A stretch of 35,376 nt of DNA from an uncultured Azonexus sp. (GCA_937983545.1 CALJZP010000263.1:1-35376), one strand, 5' to 3'. Positions 10,393 to 18,558 are shown, counted from the first letter of the stretch. Notes: generated by a model from the sequence alone, not told the origin. A program made the numbers and translations.

Positions 10393-11433
10393 ATGGAGAC
10401 TCCGAACGCCATGGACAGCGTCAGCACTACTCTGCGTTATCTCGCCACTGTCGAATTGATCCCCAGGGACCCGAAGCGCATCTCGACGACCGAAATCATT
10501 CAGAGCCTGCAGCAACAGGGCTTCACGATCAGTTGCCGCAGCATCGAACGCGACCTGCATCGGCTCTCGACGGTGTTTGGGTTCAAGAGCATCACGGCAG
10601 GCCGGGACAACTACTGGTCCTATGAACCCAAGGCGCTGCCGCGCATGTTTCCGATGATGGATGAACATACGGCCTTGTCTTTCCAGTTCGTCGAGGCCCA
10701 TCTGAAGAATGCCCTGCCGCCGGACACCTACGATGCCATCGACCCCTGGTTCCGGACGGCCGGCCAGCGTCTGAAGGAACGTTCGACGGCCCATGCCCGC
10801 TGGCAGGAAAAGATCCTGCTCCGCCCAACTGGATTGCAGCGCCTGGCCCCCAAGGTGGATCAAGCGGTCCGGCACACCGTCTACGCCGCCTTGCTCCACG
10901 AGCAGGCGCTGACCATTCAATACCGTGCCCGCGGCGCCAAGGACTATAAGGAGCATTTCATCAGCCCGCTGGGTCTCGTCGTGCGGGATCGGGTGCTCTA
11001 CCTGGTTGCCTGGTTGCACAGGCGGGAGGTCATCGGCCAGTTCGTCCTGCATCGCATGCGGAGTGCTATTGCTTCAGCCGATGGCTATCTTCGCCCCGAC
11101 GGTTTCAATCTGGCGCTCTACGCCGAAGAGCATTTCGGTTTCCCAATGGGCCCCTCCAAAACGATCGAACTGAAAGTCCGTCTGCAGGGCCAAGCAGTCG
11201 TCAGTGTCGACAACTGTCCGATCAGCCCGCGACAGACACTCGTGCCCGATGGCGACGGCTATTTGCTCAGCGCGACCGTTCCAAACACCTTGGAACTCCG
11301 CCAGTGGATCCGGTCGCTCGGCAAGGACGCCGAAGTGCTGGCCCCGACCGACCTGCGGGCCGACTTGGCCGAGGAAATCGGCGAGCTCGCCCGGCGCTAT
11401 GCCGGTTCCATCCAGACTGCCGCAATTGCCTGA
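10393..11433 (+). CDS. WYL-domain HTH transcriptional regulator
   Basis: N-terminal HTH (ISTTEIIQSLQQQGFTISCRSIERDLHRLS), WYL-like core (LTIQYRARGAKDYKEHFISPLGLVVRDRVLYLVAWLHRREVIGQFVLHRM), C-terminal WCX-like segment. Confidence 0.9.
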   Translation: METPNAMDSVSTTLRYLATVELIPRDPKRISTTEIIQSLQQQGFTISCRSIERDLHRLSTVFGFKSITAGRDNYWSYEPKALPRMFPMMDEHTALSFQFVEAHLKNALPPDTYDAIDPWFRTAGQRLKERSTAHARWQEKILLRPTGLQRLAPKVDQAVRHTVYAALLHEQALTIQYRARGAKDYKEHFISPLGLVVRDRVLYLVAWLHRREVIGQFVLHRMRSAIASADGYLRPDGFNLALYAEEHFGFPMGPSKTIELKVRLQGQAVVSVDNCPISPRQTLVPDGDGYLLSATVPNTLELRQWIRSLGKDAEVLAPTDLRADLAEEIGELARRYAGSIQTAAIA

Positions 11434-11444
11434 GGAAACGCCCC

Positions 11445-11894
11445 ATGGCCATGACTGCCCTTCCTCCGGAAGAATGCCAAGAGATTCTGGCGCTCTTTCG
11501 CGAAAAGCTACCGAACGTTCCGGACATCCTGCGGCAGGAACTGGCCGCCCAGTATGGCAAAGATTCGCTGGCCGACGTCGATCCGATGGACATCATCGAG
11601 ACCAACGCCGAGGCCAAGCGAATCGAACGGATTGAGTTTCTCGCCACTGAGACTGAGACATTGGCTGATGCCTTCAATCGCCTGGTAGAAAGGTGTCGTG
11701 ATGCGGTTCCTCAGGCGATGGGCGCCTTCCTGGCGGTCAGCTGCCCATCCGCCCGCTTTCGGGAGTATGGCGACCTCCTCAACCATTTTCATCGGGTGTT
11801 CGATGAAGAGGTATCGCGCCTGAGCGCCCTCTACGTCGAGCCGGGAACCCGTCCCGAATCCCGACTCCTGTTGCTGCTGGCGGTGAAGAATTAA
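11445..11894 (+). CDS. Hypothetical protein
   Basis: ORF MAMTALPPEECQEILALFREKLPNVPDIL...; starts 11 bp after the WYL stop. Confidence 0.65.
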   Translation: MAMTALPPEECQEILALFREKLPNVPDILRQELAAQYGKDSLADVDPMDIIETNAEAKRIERIEFLATETETLADAFNRLVERCRDAVPQAMGAFLAVSCPSARFREYGDLLNHFHRVFDEEVSRLSALYVEPGTRPESRLLLLLAVKN

Positions 11895-11906
11895 TCCCAA
11901 CGAACG

Positions 11907-11923
11907 GCGACACTGAATGTCGC
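11907..11923. promoter_or_regulatory. Palindrome GCGACA-CTGAA-TGTCGC, candidate operator
   Basis: 6-bp perfect arms, 5-nt spacer, same CGACA-N5-TGTCG core as 8590-8608; lies in the intergenic gap before 11971. Confidence 0.5.
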
Positions 11924-11970
11924 TGATGGTTTGCATACTCCAGGCATGAACATGTCCTGGAGGACGGGTA

Positions 11971-12246
11971 ATGAGCCATTCCGGAGATCGTCGGGTAACC
12001 ACCCGGCCCCTGCTTTTCAATGATCCCGTGAAGGGAGAAGTTTTCGAGATTCCGGCAGGTGAGCCTTGCGTTGTCTTCGATTCTGTGGAGCAGGCAAAGC
12101 AACGCGGTCTGCTGCCGGACGAACAAAGCCTCTGGGCGGCCCGGACCAATGTTCAGCGAGGCTATCGCCTGGCCTGGCTGCGTGGCCTGCTAAGGGGAGT
12201 GGCCGAGGCAGACCTCAGTGTGCTGGGGGACGGCAATGCGCCCTGA
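11971..12246 (+). CDS. Small hypothetical protein (91 aa)
   Basis: GGAGG SD 7 nt before ATG; overlaps the next gene start. Confidence 0.65.
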   Translation: MSHSGDRRVTTRPLLFNDPVKGEVFEIPAGEPCVVFDSVEQAKQRGLLPDEQSLWAARTNVQRGYRLAWLRGLLRGVAEADLSVLGDGNAP

Positions 12247-12778
12247 AGCAAAAGCGGCGAAGCCGCGCATCGTTTCCGTTGCAGCCTCCCAACGGCTATG
12301 CGCTACCTGCGCTCGCTGGAGCGGGGAGCGGCAAGTATGTAACCCGGGGAACGGCGAGGTCCAGGTGATTTGCCCTGCTCCCGACGAAGGCACTTGCCAG
12401 AACGGCGGATGGCGGGGGTTCCCGACGCTGGCACGGCAGACTTGCGGCGATTACCGCCGCTGGGATTCGTTGGCTGGCCTGCCTGGCGATGTACCGCAGC
12501 CGACGTCCCTGCAGCGCGTCCATGCCGAACTACAGATGCTGGCCGGGGTGACGCCTGAACTGCCGGCATCGCTGCAGGAGCGCCTGGACGGTGTGCTGTC
12601 CGACATCGACACGTGGTTCATGGCCTGCCAAATGTCGAGGGACGGATTCACGCCGGCCGAACTGCAGGCCTTCTGGGCACGTGTCATCGATCCGCTCCTG
12701 GAGTGTTTCTTCTGGCTGGGATGGAGCCGACGCAAGCCGCTGAAATCCATCGCCCTCGAGGACATCTGGCCGCTCTAG
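12236..12778 (+). CDS. Hypothetical Cys-rich protein
   Basis: Start ATG 12236 overlaps the previous stop; N-terminal half contains CATC plus four further Cys (QVC, VIC, GTC, QTC), suggesting metal binding. Confidence 0.65.
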   Translation: MRPEAKAAKPRIVSVAASQRLCATCARWSGERQVCNPGNGEVQVICPAPDEGTCQNGGWRGFPTLARQTCGDYRRWDSLAGLPGDVPQPTSLQRVHAELQMLAGVTPELPASLQERLDGVLSDIDTWFMACQMSRDGFTPAELQAFWARVIDPLLECFFWLGWSRRKPLKSIALEDIWPL

Positions 12779-12886
12779 TGGCCAGATGCGGGCATGCTCG
12801 TTAGCCGACCTGCCCAAGCTTCACGTCATATCGAGGCCGGGGATGACTTATGATTGTTGAATTGTTTCCGATCGCCGGATAAGCGC

Positions 12887-14386
12887 GTGACCAACCTTTC
12901 CAAGTCCAAACTGATCGCCTATCGCCAGTGCCCCAAGCGGCTCTGGCTGGAAATCCACCGCAGGGAGCTGCTCCAGAATTCGGCGGCTACCCAGGCGTCC
13001 CAAAACATCGGACATGAAGTGGGCGACGTGGCCCGTCGAATTTATGACCCCGAGAGGAACGGGCACTTTCTGAACCTGAGCGAACTGGGTTTTGGTGAGC
13101 TCCTGTCCCGGAGTGACACGCTGGCCAGGACAGCGGATTCCCCTCTGTTCGAAGCTGGTTTCAGCGCCAACGGGGCGCTCGCTCTGGCGGACGTGATACT
13201 GCCTGTCACGACCGGCAGCCGGCGGACTTGGCGGATGGTGGAGGTCAAGTCGTCCACCAGCATCAAGGATTATCACCGGGACGATGCCGCCATACAGGCC
13301 TATGTCGCCCGGGCAGCTGGCGTGCCGCTGACGGCCATATCGCTGGCACACATCGACAATTCCTGGGTTTATCCGGGCGATCAGGACTATCGTGGGCTGC
13401 TGGTTGAAAAGGATCTGACCGAGGAGGCTTTCGCCCGCACAGCAGAGGTCGAGCGCTGGATCGCTGAGGCGCAATGCGTGGCCGGCCAGGAAAAGGAGCC
13501 CGAAGCGCCCGCAGGCATTCGATGCGACAAACCCTATGCGTGCGGTTTCATCGACTATTGCCATGCTTCGGATGCCTTACCCGAGCATCCGGCCTCCTGG
13601 TTACCCAATGTACAGAGCAAGGCCCTGATCGCCTGCCTGGCCGACGGCGCGGTGGACATGCGCGACGTACCGGATGAACTTCTCAACGCGAAGCAACTCC
13701 GTGTCAAATGTTGCACGCTACGCGATGAAGTTTATTTCGATACGCAGGGCGCTACCCGGGACCTGGCATCGCATCCTTTCCCGGCCTGTTTCCTGGACTT
13801 CGAGACTGCGATGTTCGCCGTTCCCATCTGGAAAGGAACGCGCCCCTACCAGCAGATCCCCTTCCAGTTCAGCCTGCATCGTCTGTCACCGGCCGGCGAC
13901 CTCAATCACCAGGAATTCCTCGACCTCAGTGGCGACGACCCGTCGCGGCGATTTGCTGAAGCGTTGGTCAATGCCTGCGGTGTGGCGGGAACAGTCTATG
14001 TCTACAACGCCCGCTTCGAACGCACCCGCATCAAAGAACTGGCAGGACGCTTCACCGACCTCGCCGCTGCATTGCTGGCCATCAACGATCGGATTTTCGA
14101 TCTTCTCGATGTCGCCCAGGAGCGCTATTACCACCCCAACCAGCAAGGAAGCTGGAGCATCAAGAAGGTGCTGCCGGCGATTGCGCCTGACATCAGCTAC
14201 GACCAGTTGGAAGGCATCCAGGATGGGGGGATGGCGATGGAAGCTTTCAAGGAAGCGATTAATCCGGTTTGCCCGCCCGAGCGCAAAGCCGAGATCGAGA
14301 GGCAATTACGCAGGTACTGTTCGTTGGACACGCTGGCGATGGTCAAGCTCTGGGAATATTTCGGTCAGCAATGTAAGCGCAATTAA
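12887..14386 (+). CDS. DUF2779-type protein: Cas4/RecB-like PD-(D/E)XK domain plus DEDD exonuclease-like C-terminal domain
   Basis: GTG start MTNLSKSKLIAYRQCPKRLWLE; motifs ALADVI, MVEVKSS, DDAAIQAYV; Cys pattern YRQC + RCDKPYACGFIDYC; C-terminal FLDFETAMF, VYNARFERTRIKEL, RRYCSLDTLAMVKLW. Confidence 0.85.
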   Translation: MTNLSKSKLIAYRQCPKRLWLEIHRRELLQNSAATQASQNIGHEVGDVARRIYDPERNGHFLNLSELGFGELLSRSDTLARTADSPLFEAGFSANGALALADVILPVTTGSRRTWRMVEVKSSTSIKDYHRDDAAIQAYVARAAGVPLTAISLAHIDNSWVYPGDQDYRGLLVEKDLTEEAFARTAEVERWIAEAQCVAGQEKEPEAPAGIRCDKPYACGFIDYCHASDALPEHPASWLPNVQSKALIACLADGAVDMRDVPDELLNAKQLRVKCCTLRDEVYFDTQGATRDLASHPFPACFLDFETAMFAVPIWKGTRPYQQIPFQFSLHRLSPAGDLNHQEFLDLSGDDPSRRFAEALVNACGVAGTVYVYNARFERTRIKELAGRFTDLAAALLAINDRIFDLLDVAQERYYHPNQQGSWSIKKVLPAIAPDISYDQLEGIQDGGMAMEAFKEAINPVCPPERKAEIERQLRRYCSLDTLAMVKLWEYFGQQCKRN

Positions 14387-14444
14387 CCTGCCAACCCCGC
14401 GGACTTCCTGCCCCATATAGGAAGGAGGCAGCAAAATCGCCATT

Positions 14445-14678
14445 TTAATCATTCCAGTTTGTCAGCAACCATGCAATGCCCATGCACAACCCAGCCAAAC
14501 CAGCTACAAACAGGAGTACACCTGCTGCAGTGGCCGAGCACCCCACAAGGGAGGCATCCGGATCAAGCCAAGCTTGCGCAATCGCGATTCCACATGCGGG
14601 GTAGGCACTGCCATGCAACAAACGCTTCCCCAAAAGCAAAAAGTAGTGCGACCAATACTCACTGTCCATTGGAGCCAC
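14445..14678 (-). CDS. Small predicted membrane protein
   Basis: GTG start immediately after the stop of 14679-14909; hydrophobic C-terminal GVLLFVAGLAGLCMGIAWLL. Confidence 0.5.
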   Translation of the reverse strand: MAPMDSEYWSHYFLLLGKRLLHGSAYPACGIAIAQAWLDPDASLVGCSATAAGVLLFVAGLAGLCMGIAWLLTNWND

Positions 14679-14909
14679 TCACTCCTCTCGTACGAATCGA
14701 GCAAGGTCAAAGATCGTATCCGCCAAATGTCGCTGATCGAGAACAGAACACAGAGCCAAAGCAGCTAGGGCACGATTATTCGCATCAAGGCTTTCACGAA
14801 ACGGATGCAGCTTGTTGCATGCTTCAACGACGGCAGACATGGCCTGGCCTCCGCCAGTGCCACGCAGTTTGTCCGCCATAGCCTCGATTCGTTTTAGATG
14901 TGGATTCAT
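14679..14909 (-). CDS. Small hypothetical protein (76 aa)
   Basis: Immediately downstream of the resolvase gene on the same strand; MNPHLKRIEAMADKLRGTGGGQAMSAVVEACNKLHPF. Confidence 0.55.
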   Translation of the reverse strand: MNPHLKRIEAMADKLRGTGGGQAMSAVVEACNKLHPFRESLDANNRALAALALCSVLDQRHLADTIFDLARFVREE

Positions 14910-14910
14910 T

Positions 14911-15537
14911 TTATTTCCCCTCTAAGTTTGCAATTTGAGGAATATGATTCTTCGACAACCAGTTTCTCAGGGTTGGACGACTGACACCAAGCAACTTGGC
15001 AATCGCGGTTCCATTGATTCCAAGCTTTTGATAACGCTCTATCTCACCGCGCTTACTATCTAGTTTGTATTGCTTAGCATTGGCGCCAGGCGGCCGACCA
15101 AGCCGCTTGCCAGCTGCCTTTCGTTTGCCGAGCGCCTCTTTCGTTCGCATGGAAATGAAGTCGCGCTCAATTTCTGCGGCAAGCCCCAAAATTGTGGCCG
15201 TAATTTTTGCCTGCATTGAATTGTCAAATTTCAAGCCACTCTTAATGATCAGGATCGAGATTTGCCGTTCGGACGCCAACTTGAGTATCTCAAGGACTTG
15301 CAGGGTCGAGCGCGCCAAGCGACTCACCTCGGAGACAAGGATAGTGTCGCCCTTGCTCGCTGCGGACAGGACCTCTCCAATTTTCCGAATCCGCCAATCC
15401 GTCCTACCAGATGCAGTGTCCTCAAGGACAGCATCCACTTCGATACCTTGCGTTTTGCAGTATTCCAAAATCCCATGCTTCTGGTTTTGAACATCCTGGG
15501 CATCGGTAGAGACCCGCAAATAGATAAAGACCGACAT
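14911..15537 (-). CDS. Serine recombinase (resolvase/invertase family)
   Basis: MSVFIYLRVSTDAQDVQNQ (catalytic Ser in YLRVST), LVSEVSRLARS, C-terminal HTH GINGTAIAKLLGVSRPTLRNWL. Confidence 0.93.
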   Translation of the reverse strand: MSVFIYLRVSTDAQDVQNQKHGILEYCKTQGIEVDAVLEDTASGRTDWRIRKIGEVLSAASKGDTILVSEVSRLARSTLQVLEILKLASERQISILIIKSGLKFDNSMQAKITATILGLAAEIERDFISMRTKEALGKRKAAGKRLGRPPGANAKQYKLDSKRGEIERYQKLGINGTAIAKLLGVSRPTLRNWLSKNHIPQIANLEGK

Positions 15538-15579
15538 TTCACCTGTCCTGGAAAAATAAAACCCTGTCAGCAGATAAAT

Positions 15580-15595
15580 TTACCGATATGGGTAA
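15580..15595. promoter_or_regulatory. Inverted repeat TTACC-GATATG-GGTAA upstream of resolvase
   Basis: Perfect 5-bp arms 43 bp upstream of the resolvase start; possible operator or recombinase site. Confidence 0.3.
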
Positions 15596-15854
15596 TGTTT
15601 TTCTGATTTATTGATTGCCGATAGTCGAGCAGTGAAAACGCTCGTTATTTCTTTCCGCTCCAGCGGTTCCGTGACTGCAACGGACATGCCAGTAACCTAC
15701 TGCGTTGGGATTCAGATCGTCCGCAACGGACAGCCGACTCATCCGCCCTTGGCATCTCCACTGGACAAGGTTGGCAATCGCGAATCGCGCCTTCCCATCG
15801 TTATGAAAGCCCCCTACCCTCTGGAATACACTGCCCAAGCAGGAGGACTAAATA

Positions 15855-16034
15855 ATGATTCCAAGCGAAGCTTTCGAGTTCGGCATCAGCATTATGGTGG
15901 GAGCGGCGACGTCGATGACATTGGCAAATGGCGGTCTGTCTCTCTTCTGCGCAGCCACGCGAACCAAGGTCCTGGCTATATGCACGGTGATGTTGGTCAC
16001 CTGGACAGCCTGCATCACCGTGCTATTCCATTGA
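15855..16034 (+). CDS. Small predicted membrane protein (59 aa), not in the ORF track
   Basis: SD AGGAGG then ATG 15855: MIPSEAFEFGISIMVGAATSMTLANGGLSLFCAATRTKVLAICTVMLVTWTACITVLFH, stop TGA 16032-16034; two hydrophobic segments. Confidence 0.5.
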   Translation: MIPSEAFEFGISIMVGAATSMTLANGGLSLFCAATRTKVLAICTVMLVTWTACITVLFH

Positions 16035-16036
16035 GC

Positions 16037-17113
16037 CTACGACTCACCTCCTGACTCGGATGCCGACCCCGACTCTGGTTGCTGTTGCGGTCCAAGCTGG
16101 AACTTGTAGGTCATCGACACCGGCTTGGTCTCGCGCAATGCGTGTCCATAACTTCCGTAGTAGCTCGCTGTCACATCAACGCGGCCGTGACCAAGCGCGT
16201 TGGATACGGTGGCGCTCGCCATTCGGTGGGTCTCACGGTCGATTTTGCCCAGCGCCCCTCCCTTGATCGGGCTGGGGAAACCGCTTTCCTTCTCGTAACT
16301 ACGTTGGGCGAAGCCATGTCGGAGGCCGTGCGCAGTCACGCCTAGATCCTTGCCGGAAACGCCCAGGCGTCTACGAGCCCAGTCATAAAAGCGGTTGTGC
16401 GCCTGATTCCAGGTCAGCCCAGGCCAACGAAGGCGCTTGGGATTGCCGCGAGCCACCACCTGGCGCGCCCAATTGATGGCTTCGCGCTGCTCGGGGCTTT
16501 CAATTCTCACCCACCGAAGTCGCCCACCCTTGGTTCCTTCCCGGACTTCTAGCAATCGACCGTTTTCGATAACGGCATCCAATGGCCTGATTTCGATGCT
16601 CTCCTTTACTCGCAGCCCAAAGTGGTGCTGCAGCGAAAGCATAACGGCCAGACGCTCGTCGATTTGATAGGCACGTTCGATGATTTCAAGCGGATCGACG
16701 CCGTTGTCATCCCAAGCCTTGGATTCGGTGGCCACGGTTTCACGACGGACAGCCTCGGCCGGAAGATAGTCGGTAATGTCCTTGATGACGTTGGCCTTGC
16801 CCATCCAGCCGCAGAGGTCCCGGATCATTGAAAGCCGGGTATGCAGGGTGTTGGCGACAACCCCATCCTGGTGCCAATAGGTCATTAGAGCTTCCACATG
16901 CTTACTGGAAAGATTTTCGAGCTTACGGATGCGATAGCCCAACTGCCAGAGTTGGGCGACCATCAATTTGTAAAATTGGCGACGTTCACTCTGCATTTTG
17001 GCTGAGCAGAGCCCCTTCCCCCCTGCCCGATATTTCAGGCGAGGATCAATGGTCCGATGGATGCAGTCGATTACGGACTTGGGCAGCAGTTGTTCCGCGA
17101 GAGACTTAGCCAT
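16037..17113 (-). CDS. Tyrosine recombinase/integrase (phage integrase SAM-like N-terminal domain)
   Basis: Catalytic motifs FGLRVKESIEI (R), TAHGLRHGFAQRSY (HxxR), LGHGRVDVTASYYGSY (H...Y). Start chosen at MAKSLAEQL (17113); frame open to 17389. Confidence 0.85.
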   Translation of the reverse strand: MAKSLAEQLLPKSVIDCIHRTIDPRLKYRAGGKGLCSAKMQSERRQFYKLMVAQLWQLGYRIRKLENLSSKHVEALMTYWHQDGVVANTLHTRLSMIRDLCGWMGKANVIKDITDYLPAEAVRRETVATESKAWDDNGVDPLEIIERAYQIDERLAVMLSLQHHFGLRVKESIEIRPLDAVIENGRLLEVREGTKGGRLRWVRIESPEQREAINWARQVVARGNPKRLRWPGLTWNQAHNRFYDWARRRLGVSGKDLGVTAHGLRHGFAQRSYEKESGFPSPIKGGALGKIDRETHRMASATVSNALGHGRVDVTASYYGSYGHALRETKPVSMTYKFQLGPQQQPESGSASESGGES

Positions 17114-17814
17114 GGGCCACCTCCGCGGCACAGTGGTTGATGTGATGCATTGGCATGTTGGTTCTCCAGATAGTTGAAGGAAAACCGACTCGGTCATGTC
17201 GGCGCGCAGGAATGCGCATGCCACGCAGAGCCATGCGTGGTTGTCGGTTGAAATGGCGATGGTGGTAAGAGAGATAAACCAGATGGCGCCTACGCCATCC
17301 ATTTCTGGATCGCATCGGCGGCAGCAGCACATCACATGTGCGGCATGCCCGAATCCGGCAGCTCGACTACTCACAGTAGCCCAGCCCATTGGTGTCGAAT
17401 CACATTCGACGGGAGCACCCCAAAGAGATACCCCCAGGGCGGATTTTTGCCCGCACCGGTTCCGTCCTTTCTGCGACCACGCGTCCGGGAAGGACTCGCT
17501 TCGCAGTCCGATCGTTATGCCTTTTTAGGCAAGTTGGTCAGCCAAATACTCGTCTGACTCGATCGCTTCTATAGAAATCGCACCGGCCCCGAAGGGATTT
17601 TTGTCTCCTGCCACCGGAGACCTCGGCTGCGCAGTCCGGAACGACCCTCCAGGAATTCCCGGCGTCCGTACCGCTGGTCCACAAGGGACACGCGCTGCAA
17701 TTTCGGATGTGAAATGTCGGCAAGAGGGTGATACAGATACAGACAGGGACCGCCCTGCTTCACTGCACCATGCCATGATGCCCAGCCAGGCAATCCTTCC
17801 GGACTGCGCTGACG

Positions 17815-17990
17815 AGAGTTGCACTGCAACTCTGGAACCCCGACTTCAGGGGGAGCGATGTCATGCCCTGACATCGAAATACCGTAACCAAGCTACCGAT
17901 TACGGGCGTCCGGCGCGGCTCGCACCGAAGAAGCAACGGCTTAGCTGATCAACATCACCAGACACCAGGAGGCCGTCGTGATCCTGGGTG
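17815..17990. repeat. Cluster of five inverted repeats
   Basis: AGAGTTGCA-C-TGCAACTCT (17815-17833); CCCC-GACTTCA-GGGG (17838-17852); CGATGTCA-TGCCC-TGACATCG (17856-17876); CCGTAA-N12-TTACGG (17882-17905); CACCAGGA-N11-TCCTGGGTG (17963-17990, one bulge). Confidence 0.6.
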
Positions 17991-18314
17991 GTCGTCACCG
18001 ACTCACAATGTTTAATATCTAATCACCATGCCGATTTGGTGTCAACGCTGCCAGAGACAAACATTTCCGTCCTGGCATTATTCTGGTGGCAAAACGCCGC
18101 TCAAACCCACGCCAAATCTGAAAATCGATTCCCGTCAGGTTGAGGCTGATATTGGAATCGACTCTGAAAACTCCAAAATCACGCGAGAAGGCCAGTTACC
18201 TTCCCTTCTCCGAAGCCACTACGCGGCCGGAAATAATGAACCAGATAGCCACGCCGTCTCAGTGCGCAGGCAACCCAGACCCCGTAACTCAAGACAGATA
18301 GAAAATTCGGTGCT

Positions 18315-18425
18315 GACGCCAAAATGGCGTCAATTTGGCGCCATTTTGGCGCCGATTAGCCTAACACCATAATTCGATATTGCTGCGGTGCCAAATTGGC
18401 GCCAAATTGGCGCCAATTTGGCGCC
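18315..18425. repeat. Two iteron-like arrays of 11-bp GGCGCCAAWTT units
   Basis: Block 1 GACGCCAAAAT GGCGTCAATTT GGCGCCATTTT GGCGCC (18315-18353); block 2 GGTGCCAAATT GGCGCCAAATT GGCGCCAATTT GGCGCC (18387-18425). Confidence 0.75.
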
Positions 18426-18490
18426 GCTCGAGTTATCGTCGCGCCTAGCAAAGCTACTTCCGCATATTCGCCTCAAGGAGATCACCGCCT

Positions 18491-18558
18491 CATTTGACTC
18501 CGCCCCAATGGCCGGAAAAGTCCATTCCTACAGCTAAACGCCACATTTGGGCGGCATT
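18491..18558 (+). repeat. Copy A of a diverged approx. 65-bp repeat
   Basis: CATTTGA...CGGAAAAGTCCATTCCTACAGCTAAACGCCACATTTGGGCGGCATT; matches 19821-19884. Confidence 0.55.

Noticed and set aside
17569-17874. Minus-strand 101 aa ORF over the inverted repeat region
   Set aside because: Overlaps several equally open frames and includes palindromic DNA; no domain or convincing RBS seen.
18315-18425. Possible CRISPR array
   Set aside because: Units are 11 bp and contiguous, with no unique spacers; fits iteron/operator arrays instead.
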